DNA from: Alteromonas sp. KUL42
GTDB lineage: Bacteria; Pseudomonadota; Gammaproteobacteria; Enterobacterales; Alteromonadaceae
Direction of reading: 5' to 3'
NCBI RefSeq assembly: GCF_006538325.1
Contig: NZ_BJKK01000009.1
Span: 62,001-126,000 of the forward strand
DNA length: 64,000 nt
Part shown: one piece after another, positions 27,562 to 35,343 of the stretch
Numbering within the stretch: the stretch's first letter is position 1
How the letters are laid out: every line of letters begins with the position of its first letter
Program-made: the position numbers and the translations under genes
Notes under the pieces: model-generated
Told to the model about the DNA's origin: nothing
What the model saw: the letters and a program-made list of their open reading frames with translations, nothing else
Database searches by the model: none

Positions 27562-30500
27562 ATGACGTTAATCGGTGCGAAGAAATTACGGCTAGCTGTA
27601 GCTATTTCATCTGCGATTGCTTGCTATTGTGCAGAGGCTGCCGCACAGGATGCAGATATATCAACAAGTGCTGACCAAGAAACCGAAGTGATAGAGGTTA
27701 GAGGAATAAGGAGCGCGCTAGCTAGTGCATTGGCTGAAAAGCGCTCTGCCGACAGTATTAAAGAAGTTATTCAAGCTGAAGACATCGGTAAGCTACCTGA
27801 CCAGAATTTGGCAGAAGTTTTAGAAAATGTCACGGGTGTTCAAATCGACCGAACTGCAGGTGTAGGAACTGGGGTCCAAATACGAGGTACGAACGCAAAC
27901 CGTGTCGAAATAAATGGTGTATCTACTGTTGGAAGTGGTAACGGCCGCTCTGGGATTAGTTTTGACGACCTACCAGCAGCGCTGATTTCATCTCTGGAAG
28001 TCATTAAGGTGCCGACTGCGGAAACTGTTGAGGGCTCTGTAGGTGGAACGATAAATCTACGTACACTTAGAGGCCTTAGTCTAAAAGAGCAGCTGATTTC
28101 AATTCGTGCACAAGCGGAGAACAGTGATTTGGCAGATGCTACTTCGCCGCGAGTTTCCGCAACCTTTGGAGATAGCTTTGACACCGATTATGGACGAGTC
28201 GGTTTGGTTCTCACCGGTAGCTACGCAGAGCAGCAAGTTGCTTCGTTTGACCCACGTTTCGACAGGGACAGGGAAGTACTCCCTGATTCTGGCAGCGCTA
28301 GTGCAGAGTCTTTCCCTTTTTTGAGAACGCAGTTTTTAGATCAAGTCATTTCCCGATATGAATATGAAACCAAGAATTTCACAGGCTCCTTTGAGTTTGA
28401 GCCTATGGATAACCTGAGGTTATATTTTGATGCGACAGTTAATCGCCAAGAACGAGCACAGAAAAGTTCCCGCGCATTTATTTCAGGAACCGGTGGATCG
28501 GCTGTTGTTGACAATACGGATAACACAGCGTTTGAAACCGTCGACTTAGGAACAATTGATGGTCCAAATGGGCCGTTAGAATTAGGTGAGGTTCAAGCAG
28601 TCCTTACGGGAACATTAGGAGTAGGTGTTGATGCAAATAACAATAATATCGACCCAAATTTAAGAACAAGCGTCAATACAGGCTCACGTATTACCGACAG
28701 TGATGTATTCGCTACCGGTTTCGATCTTTTGTTAGATCGCCTTGCTCTTAAAGGTGAAGTATCTTATTCAAGTTCAGATTCAGTGTTTCCTCGTTTAAAT
28801 ACGACACTCGATTTTATCAATCCGAATGGCCCGCAACCAAGTGAAGGGTTAAGTATTGATAACGGTGTGCCTGTTGAATTTGATGCTTCGGGCGGCACAC
28901 TTCAATTCGGGATAGCTCAAAATGCTGAATTTGGACCTTCTAGCCAAGACTTGTTGAATCCAGCTAACTATGCACTTCGTGGTGTCGGTGTGGGTAGAAG
29001 TACTCAAGAAAACTCCGAAACCGCATTTAGACTAGATGGGGACTACGACATCTCCGATTTAAATCCGTATTTTTCGGGCATTAAAGCAGGTTTGAGATGG
29101 AATAAGAATAAGGCAGAAAGTAACGATATAAACACCACGTCAAACTTTTCTAACCCTAACTCAGCATTCTATAGACCTAGGGCTGATCTGTTTTCAAATA
29201 TTGTTTCTGCTGGCCCTTCAAACTTTAACGATGCTGATGGAAGACGCTTGTACATTGCTGACTACCTTACCGTAGACGGTGACTTATCGTTTAACAACCC
29301 AGACCAAGTTTTGACTGCGATTAATAACGCTATCGCTGAGAATAATGCTGCTCAAATTGCAAATGGAAATATATCAGAGCCATATCCGTCATTGGCACAG
29401 CCTGAGCTTCAGCTAGATTCATTTTTTGACATTGAAGAAGAGACAACAGCGTTATATTTGCAAGGAGACTACTTCTTTTATATCAATGATATGACATTTC
29501 GCGGAAATGTTGGGGTTCGTTACGTTAGTACAGATATTACTTCGGTAGGTAACAACATAGAGAACGGTGTAGTAACAGGCCTGCGCGAAGAAAATGCGTC
29601 TTATGATTATTATCTGCCAAGGTTCAATATTGCGTCTGAAGTTATCGATGATTTAGTAATTCGAGCTGGTGTTGCCAAAGATATTCGAAGACCCAACTTC
29701 GATAACCTTTCTACTTCGATTAACTTTCCTGGAGGAGCCGGCGCCGCGGTTAGAGTGGGGAATCCTGCTTTAACACCGGAAGAAGTTATTTCTTACGATT
29801 TATCAGCAGAATACTATTTCTCTGACTCAAGTTTTGTCAGTGTGGGTGTTTTCCATAAGGAAAGAACAGATATCTTTGCAGCAGTTCGTGATAATCCAGA
29901 AGAGCCTATTGGAGAGAATGGTCAAATTGAGCGGGATATAACCGCTCCATGTGAAGGTGGCGGTATATTTAATCCCACTGTTACTGACCGAAATGTTTGG
30001 TCGTCTGTTCCTGGTACGGGGATTTGTGTTCCACTTCAAACAACAATTAACTTGCCGAATGAAGAGACTCAAACCGGTATTGAAGTCGCGTTTCAACATG
30101 ACCTTTCTGAATATGAAGAAGAGCTTGGATGGGCTTCTGGTTTTGGGGTAATCGCAAACTATACATATCAGGAAGCAGGTGCAGGTATTGAAACGTTCCG
30201 TCCAGCAACGGGAGATGGAAACGCGCTTAATAAACTATTAGGACGTACAGATACTGTTCAATCTACAGCAACATTAGCTGACGATATTGTAGAAGAACGT
30301 ATTGAGCTGGAAGATTTATCTCAAAATGCCTACAACATTACACTGTTCTACGATAAGTATGACCTCAGTGTAAGGGCAAGATATACATGGCGCTCAGCAT
30401 TTAAAACTGGTGAGTTGATTAGTTTTGATATGCCTCGAATTGTTGATGATAGAGCGCAGCTTAATATGAGCGTTAGCTATGATATCAACGATACGTTCAC

Positions 30501-30630
30501 TGTTGGTCTTGACGGTATTAACCTGCTGCGCGAGGACCGCACCGAGTGGTGCGTAAATGAAGGTGCACTACTTTGTGCACAGGGATTAACTGACAGACGC
30601 ATTGTGTTGGGGATTACTGCAAACCTTTAA
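27562..30630 (+). CDS. TonB-dependent receptor (SusC-like, TIGR01782 type)
   Basis: A 1022-residue outer-membrane receptor. A signal peptide ends near E-A-A-A-Q. A TonB-box-like E-V-I-E-V-R-G-I-R-S-A-L follows, then a plug domain (I-G-K-L-P-D-Q-N-L-A-E-V-L-E-N-V-T-G-V-Q-I and V-E-G-S-V-G-G-T-I-N-L-R-T) and a long 22-strand-type barrel. It ends in L-G-I-T-A-N-L, so the terminal residue is Leu rather than Phe. ATG 27562 is preferred because GGGAGAGAG sits just upstream; a GTG 36 bp earlier is unlikely. It is the receptor closest to the ulvan-type enzymes and probably imports their oligosaccharide products. Confidence 0.93.
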   Translation: MTLIGAKKLRLAVAISSAIACYCAEAAAQDADISTSADQETEVIEVRGIRSALASALAEKRSADSIKEVIQAEDIGKLPDQNLAEVLENVTGVQIDRTAGVGTGVQIRGTNANRVEINGVSTVGSGNGRSGISFDDLPAALISSLEVIKVPTAETVEGSVGGTINLRTLRGLSLKEQLISIRAQAENSDLADATSPRVSATFGDSFDTDYGRVGLVLTGSYAEQQVASFDPRFDRDREVLPDSGSASAESFPFLRTQFLDQVISRYEYETKNFTGSFEFEPMDNLRLYFDATVNRQERAQKSSRAFISGTGGSAVVDNTDNTAFETVDLGTIDGPNGPLELGEVQAVLTGTLGVGVDANNNNIDPNLRTSVNTGSRITDSDVFATGFDLLLDRLALKGEVSYSSSDSVFPRLNTTLDFINPNGPQPSEGLSIDNGVPVEFDASGGTLQFGIAQNAEFGPSSQDLLNPANYALRGVGVGRSTQENSETAFRLDGDYDISDLNPYFSGIKAGLRWNKNKAESNDINTTSNFSNPNSAFYRPRADLFSNIVSAGPSNFNDADGRRLYIADYLTVDGDLSFNNPDQVLTAINNAIAENNAAQIANGNISEPYPSLAQPELQLDSFFDIEEETTALYLQGDYFFYINDMTFRGNVGVRYVSTDITSVGNNIENGVVTGLREENASYDYYLPRFNIASEVIDDLVIRAGVAKDIRRPNFDNLSTSINFPGGAGAAVRVGNPALTPEEVISYDLSAEYYFSDSSFVSVGVFHKERTDIFAAVRDNPEEPIGENGQIERDITAPCEGGGIFNPTVTDRNVWSSVPGTGICVPLQTTINLPNEETQTGIEVAFQHDLSEYEEELGWASGFGVIANYTYQEAGAGIETFRPATGDGNALNKLLGRTDTVQSTATLADDIVEERIELEDLSQNAYNITLFYDKYDLSVRARYTWRSAFKTGELISFDMPRIVDDRAQLNMSVSYDINDTFTVGLDGINLLREDRTEWCVNEGALLCAQGLTDRRIVLGITANL

Positions 30631-30663
30631 TCACATTTTAAACCATTGAGTTAGTGAATAGTA

Positions 30664-30693
30664 TCTACCTCTAGATCATCTAGAGGTAGATTT
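30664..30693 (+). terminator. Terminator after TonB receptor
   Basis: A 13-bp inverted repeat (TCTACCTCTAGAT / ATCTAGAGGTAGA) with a one-base centre, which would fold with a small loop, is followed by TTT. It starts 33 bp after the receptor stop. Confidence 0.7.
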
Positions 30694-32159
30694 ATAGCTT
30701 TAACAAGCGAAGAAAGCGGAAAGCCCATTGCGTAAGCTCAAGTTTCTAGGTCATTTTTGACAATACAAAAATCATGTTTCGTTTGGCGGTGATATTTGGA
30801 CAGTAAGTGAATTGGGTCAGTACCGCTAATCAGGTCAACCTGAACTGTCGGTGATGTATCATCTATGGGGGAGCGCCTCCAAAATAAGTCTTGGCTGCTC
30901 ACCTCATTGCAGAAAAATTCTCCACAAGTATACAACCAGCTTTTAAATAACACCAAATTGAGAGACGTACTACCATTTTAATGATTATCACTTCGTAAGT
31001 CATTGAGTTGGGTTATTGTCGACTGCTTACTAAGCCTTGTATTTAAATAGCAATTTCATAAGACGGTTGTGAATTACCAAAATCTTTATGTATACATATT
31101 TTCGCCTATGTAGAGAAAAAGTGTTTATGAACCTTGCATTAAAGGTCACTACTAGACTACAAAAAGCCATTAAAGACGGTCACTTCGGCATATTTACGAC
31201 TCACGATATCAGCATAAATTGCAAGTATTAGTGTTGCCCTGTCCGATGGCGACACGAAACGCAATGCAATGCTTTAGATATGAGCATGTAGTTAACTCAC
31301 TATAAAATCGCTTGATTCTAACCGTGAACTTACCGGCTCTTGCTGTATGTTTGTTAACTTTTGCTCTGTCCACAATCATCAAACCCTACTTGTTTTTCGC
31401 AGCCCTCTTGATTTTAAAGGGCTCAGCTGGGTACCACAATATGAAAAACTATGTTAAAGGGTGTGCGTGTTCCGGCCCGTTCCGATCATCTATTTGGGTT
31501 TGCTAAGGTTAAAAATAACGTTTTTCCAAAACCATTAATCTGAATCCCGAAATGTTCTTCTTTTTTTACTACATCTATTCGTAAGCCCAATTCCGCATTT
31601 TATTGAAGAAACAAGCAGGCACGGTGAGAGTTTCAGGATAACTTTTTGAGCGCTTTCTCGATATTGCATCTGCGCGATCCGTTTTTACGTTTTTGAAAAC
31701 TAGATTTTTGCCCAAAAAACGTATAATACCTTCGCGTGGGTATGCGGTTTGCCAATTCGGGCATTTATCAATTTATATCTGGTTAAAATTGTAGTTTGAA
31801 AAATTGATATTGAGTCATTCTTCAGCATTATGTGATTTAGAAAATCACTTATTTTAGGGTATTGAAAATACTTCATTTGCCATAAATTTAGTATTTTTTT
31901 GGGCGATTTAGCTAAGAAGCATTAGAAAAAGCGATTTTGATTAAAACCATATCCAGTCTCATCATTAACAATGACTCGCGAATTCAAGTCCGAAGTGCAC
32001 CACGCCGAAAACGGCATATCGCCAGTAAAAACTAGTTGCAACTTAAAAATCGAGATACAGAAAGTGTTAAATTCCTGACTTATTAGTACTAACTCAGAAC
32101 TGAACTGAAAGTCACTCGATTTGACCCGACAGACAGCAAAAGATAATTTCTTGCCCGTC
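30694..32159. other. Gene-poor stretch, ~1.5 kb
   Basis: No frame here shows a recognisable domain, a good ribosome site and credible length together. Frames of 60-79 codons occur at 30738-30956 (-), 31312-31506 (+) and 31922-32161 (-), but none resembles a known family, and I do not call them genes. The stretch is AT-rich and separates the TonB receptor from three unrelated genes, so it may be an eroded insertion boundary. Confidence 0.5.
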
Positions 32160-32179
32160 ACTACCGCGAAAGCGGTAGT
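32160..32179. repeat. Perfect hairpin with GAAA tetraloop
   Basis: An 8-bp perfect stem (ACTACCGC / GCGGTAGT) closes a GAAA loop on the plus strand. It sits about 95 bp beyond the stop of the minus-strand gene at 32275. There is no clear T-run on either side, so a role as terminator is uncertain. Confidence 0.5.
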
Positions 32180-32274
32180 CTCTTATAGACAATAAGCGGA
32201 CCTTCATAGGTAGTGTCCTTTAACTTCTGATTGATGCCAAATTCGGTCATTTGCACCATAGTCTCTTGTAATAC

Positions 32275-33351
32275 CTAGCCTTCGATAATATTGAAAACAC
32301 GCTGAGCACAAGCTATCGGCGAGTTCATAATATCGGGACCAGAAATTCTAATGCTGCGTATTCCTATAGCTTCTAGCTTGTCATCTATTGCTTTATCTTT
32401 AGCTATGGCTTCTTCAGAAGAATGATGAGCTACAGAATCAACAAAAATCGCTACGCGCTGTTTAGCAAAGTAAAAGTCAACCTCTGTGATTGTCTTGCTC
32501 AGCGCTTTAGTTCTAACGCTACCTTCCCACATCGATTGTAAAGTTGGAAAAATGGTACCGTCTCTGAGGATGTGGGTTTGAATTGTAGGTTTTAGCCCGA
32601 AACTATGCATAGCTTGAAGCAGAAAAAGCTCTATCGGAGAATCGCATCCCCAGATTTTTACTGATTCGATGTTATTAAATCGTTTAAAGTATCGAGTGAA
32701 CCTGAACTTTCGGTAATCATTTAGCAACCCCTTACTTTCACCGAGTAATGATGTGCACAAACCGGGATCTAAAACGTCTGACTTGTTGTATTTTGATGCA
32801 AGAAAATAGGTGTTATAAACAAACCCTATTACATCGGAACACATTTTCTCGTTAACTGGTATTCCCTCACCAACACAATACAAACCAAACGCATTTGAAA
32901 ACGGATTGAAGCCCATATAATATGGGTTGCCATCTAAAACACGTTCCAAGTCGATTTTATCGATCCAATCAACTCCAACGGATGATGGTAGTCCTCTTTT
33001 TTGTGTAGGTCTTAACGATATATGGTATGGAAGCCCAAAAAGTTGACCATCTCTTTCTTCAAATGCATAGCAGCAAACTACTACATTGATCATTTGAAAA
33101 TCGTCACCACGCTCACGATAAAATGCAAGAGCTTCATCTGATGGGTTTACGTTAATCAGACCATCCGTCAGTTCAACTATTCTGCCCTCTATTGGTTGGT
33201 TTCCATCAAGATCAAATAGGTCATGCGCCAAAAAATCACCGAGAGTACCATTTAAATCTATCTGAAAACTCCCTGAAGGTAAGCAACCGTAATTTGGAAG
33301 CTTGAATAACTCTTTTGGTCTATTTTCAATGTCTGCTGCATCTCGTGTCAT
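32275..33351 (-). CDS. Hypothetical protein with C-terminal nuclease-like domain
   Basis: A 358-residue protein. The first ~270 residues match nothing I recognise. The last ~85 resemble the Vsr/DUF559 branch of PD-(D/E)XK nucleases: T-E-V-D-F-Y-F (Glu290, Asp292), then V-A-I-F-V-D-S-V-A-H-H (Asp305, His309, His310), then a helix and R-S-I-R-I-S-G-P-D-I. A classical E-x-K is not seen. GGAG lies close before the ATG. It is the third of three minus-strand genes unrelated to the polysaccharide locus, with an attC-type core site just upstream. DNA cleavage or repair is a guess from fold resemblance only. Confidence 0.65.
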   Translation of the reverse strand: MTRDAADIENRPKELFKLPNYGCLPSGSFQIDLNGTLGDFLAHDLFDLDGNQPIEGRIVELTDGLINVNPSDEALAFYRERGDDFQMINVVVCCYAFEERDGQLFGLPYHISLRPTQKRGLPSSVGVDWIDKIDLERVLDGNPYYMGFNPFSNAFGLYCVGEGIPVNEKMCSDVIGFVYNTYFLASKYNKSDVLDPGLCTSLLGESKGLLNDYRKFRFTRYFKRFNNIESVKIWGCDSPIELFLLQAMHSFGLKPTIQTHILRDGTIFPTLQSMWEGSVRTKALSKTITEVDFYFAKQRVAIFVDSVAHHSSEEAIAKDKAIDDKLEAIGIRSIRISGPDIMNSPIACAQRVFNIIEG

Positions 33352-33362
33352 GATTTCTCCAT

Positions 33363-33369
33363 GTTAGGT
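33363..33369 (-). other. attC-type core site (R''-like)
   Basis: On the minus strand this reads ACCTAAC, matching the RYYYAAC core of integron attC sites. It is the exact complement of the GTTAGGT that starts the same cassette at 34261-34267. It lies 8 bp after the stop of the gene at 33378. The rest of an attC body is not visible, because the next gene begins 12 bp further on. Confidence 0.45.
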
Positions 33370-33377
33370 ATAACGCC

Positions 33378-34247
33378 TCAAACACTGGCGCAATCAAGTT
33401 TCGTCCGAGTGCTCTGATTTGTCAGGCATTTGTCCAGTACATTTAAAGTTCGCTTTACCTTTAATTGAGCTTCGTGAATCCAGCCCCCATCACGGCTCAA
33501 ATATTCATCAAAACTTCTTAGCAAAGTTATTAGCTCATCGATATTATCTAAACCAACCTTAACTTTATCAGAAGCATCTTTGGTTCTACGGGTCGACAGG
33601 TTTCCTTCAGGAGGAACCCCCATGTCTAAAAAGTGATACCTATTAACGAGTTCAATTGCAGATAAAACTGCGATATCCATTAGGTGTTGCGGATCAGAAT
33701 CAACACCAATCTTGCCTCGAAATACTGAAGCGATTCTTGGCTGTAGATACTCGATAAATGAAATATGCTGACTTGATTCATTTTGGTGAGGAGGAGCACC
33801 ACTTCCATCATCGAATGGCAGAGAGCGATTATACGCGTCTTTAACTAATGACAATGCCATTAGACACTCTTCATCTAAAAACAATTGATGATGATATAAG
33901 AGCTCTTCAAACTCTCTCTGCCCGCTTGAAGGAACAGGTTCATACAACCCTACTTCAGGGTCATAGTGAGAAACCCACTCTTTGTTGATTTGGGCTATTT
34001 TAGTTATTAATGTTGCAAAAGCATCTCTTTGATGATCAAAGAACAGTGAGGTTCGCAGTTGTGAAACCTGATTTTCGTGCTTAATCGCTTCCACTTTTGA
34101 ATTTAATTCAGTTTTATAGCTTTCTAATTTTTCCGCGTATTCATGTTTAATAGATTGTTTCAGCCTCTCTGAAATCCATCCTTGGGCAAGCCAAACCAAA
34201 ACCGCACCACTAAAGCCACCAGATAATATGCTGAGCAAGTATTCCAT
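33378..34247 (-). CDS. Hypothetical single-pass membrane protein, coiled coil
   Basis: A 289-residue protein with one N-terminal hydrophobic helix (residues ~3-23), then a charged, probably coiled-coil stretch (~28-65), then a helical cytoplasmic region with no motif I know. This layout is seen in many uncharacterised proteins on mobile DNA and in integron cassettes. The gene is bounded on the minus strand by GTTAGGT 14 bp before its start and ACCTAAC 8 bp after its stop, as expected for a gene cassette. A membrane-linked sensor or defence-associated role is possible but not shown. Confidence 0.65.
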   Translation of the reverse strand: MEYLLSILSGGFSGAVLVWLAQGWISERLKQSIKHEYAEKLESYKTELNSKVEAIKHENQVSQLRTSLFFDHQRDAFATLITKIAQINKEWVSHYDPEVGLYEPVPSSGQREFEELLYHHQLFLDEECLMALSLVKDAYNRSLPFDDGSGAPPHQNESSQHISFIEYLQPRIASVFRGKIGVDSDPQHLMDIAVLSAIELVNRYHFLDMGVPPEGNLSTRRTKDASDKVKVGLDNIDELITLLRSFDEYLSRDGGWIHEAQLKVKRTLNVLDKCLTNQSTRTKLDCASV

Positions 34248-34260
34248 TCTGTCTCCTGAT

Positions 34261-34371
34261 ACCTAACGCTAAGCTTTGAGCTTTGGGACGCAGACATGGG
34301 CTATAATCGCTGAACGGCCCAGTGTTCGCGTCCCAGCGACTGAAGGCAGTACAGATAGCGTAATGTTAGTT
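34261..34371 (-). repeat. Integron-type attC site
   Basis: A 111-bp imperfect palindrome. On the minus strand it starts with AACTAAC, overlapping the stop codon of the upstream gene, and ends with GTTAGGT, which fits the GTTRRRY core. Inside are paired arms GGGACGC (34285-34291) / GCGTCCC (34328-34334) and TGGGC (34297-34301) / GCCCA (34317-34321). The outer arms TAACGCT and AGCGTAATGTTA pair with a few extra bases, like the extrahelical bases of attC. The AACTAAC core complements the GTTAGTT at the 5' edge of the same cassette (34971-34977), as cassette logic demands. Confidence 0.7.
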
Positions 34372-34956
34372 TGCATTGATACGGCCTTTTTCGTTTAGAA
34401 TCTTGATTAATTCTTTAAAAGCGTTTGCACACCTGACGTGAGATGAGACGTTGTATTGGTTTTCATACTCACGCACGTCGAGTAGAAACAGGTGCATATT
34501 ATTCCTAATATCCCAAACCCAATTTAAGTCGTCGTGCAATGATTGGGAAACAATGCCCTGATTTAAAAGATACTCAGAACGCTTTTTAAATGAGCGTTGT
34601 TTACCAACTATTCCTACTAAATAATCCGAAAGAATTCCTTCAATAAGAGCGCCACCGAGAAAAATAAACATTTTTATTAGCATGTCTTTAGCAGTAGCAG
34701 ATATATCTGTTCTTACTAAAAGCCATAGAACGCTATCTGTCAGAATTAATGTATAAGAGAGGTTCGCCCTAAGTTCTTTTGACTGTACAAAGCTGAGCCG
34801 GTTCCGTTGTTCGCTTGCAGTTCTCAGGTAACCACGGGGAAACCGTACTTTAGCATCTGGGCGATTTTCACGGCCACAATAATCTTGAATTTCCTGAAGC
34901 AAAAGCCCTGCTTTCTTAACGGCAGCTGCTAATTCTTCGTCCGTTTCTATAGTCAT
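34366..34956 (-). CDS. Hypothetical HEPN-like helical protein
   Basis: A 196-residue, mostly helical protein. Two hydrophobic helices (about 67-82 and 92-116) lie in the middle. Near the C-terminus W-D-I-R-N-N-M-H-L-F-L-L (Arg151, Asn152, His155) resembles the R-N-x-x-H pattern of HEPN-type domains, which in other families gives RNase activity or mediates dimers. The spacing is shorter than the usual Rx4-6H, so function is uncertain. It forms the upstream cassette of the attC-bounded pair: GTTAGTT 15 bp before the start, and its stop codon lies inside the attC site. Confidence 0.6.
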   Translation of the reverse strand: MTIETDEELAAAVKKAGLLLQEIQDYCGRENRPDAKVRFPRGYLRTASEQRNRLSFVQSKELRANLSYTLILTDSVLWLLVRTDISATAKDMLIKMFIFLGGALIEGILSDYLVGIVGKQRSFKKRSEYLLNQGIVSQSLHDDLNWVWDIRNNMHLFLLDVREYENQYNVSSHVRCANAFKELIKILNEKGRINAN

Positions 34957-35343
34957 CCTTGTTTCCTAAAAACTAACATTTAAATGATGCGGCCCCTTAG
35001 AACCGCATATTAATTTTTATCATACGAGGCCACCTCCCGCTATCCCCTGCTGAGGCTGAGATGGCATCACATCCTGCATTTTACGAACCTATTTATATTC
35101 AAAGAGCGGTTCGCAAATAAATATCTCATTATTAGCATTCTAAAGCTTTACACCGCCAAGTCATACGCTCAGGCGTACGCAAAACAGCTGAGTGTAAAAT
35201 AAAACGAATAGGTGTCTTAAGGGACAAAAATGAACGGCAGCAATACGTACATGGCGGCCTTACGACTTAGGCTAAAGTTTTTATTCTCTAACTAAAAAAG
35301 CGCCTAATAAAAACGGCGCTTTTTAACACATCAATATATATAT
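34957..35343. other. Intergenic region with attC core site and hairpins
   Basis: This 387-bp gap holds no credible gene. AACTAAC at 34971-34977 is the plus-strand view of the GTTAGTT core at the 5' edge of the cassette. A 6-bp hairpin (ATGCGG 34987-34992 / CCGCAT 35003-35008) lies beside it. The far end holds the GH78 terminator described separately. Nothing else stands out. Confidence 0.5.
35295..35324 (-). terminator. Bidirectional terminator after GH78
   Basis: A 10-bp perfect stem (AAAAAGCGCC / GGCGCTTTTT) with a 10-base loop gives a T-run in both directions. It lies 20 bp beyond the GH78 stop codon. Confidence 0.88.

Noticed and set aside
31312..31506. 64-codon plus-strand frame with hydrophobic start
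   Set aside because: It has a rare start codon and no ribosome site, it lies in an AT-rich gap, and composition alone can explain the hydrophobic residues.
31922..32161. 79-codon minus-strand frame as a gene
   Set aside because: No ribosome site, no recognisable relative, and the region looks non-coding.
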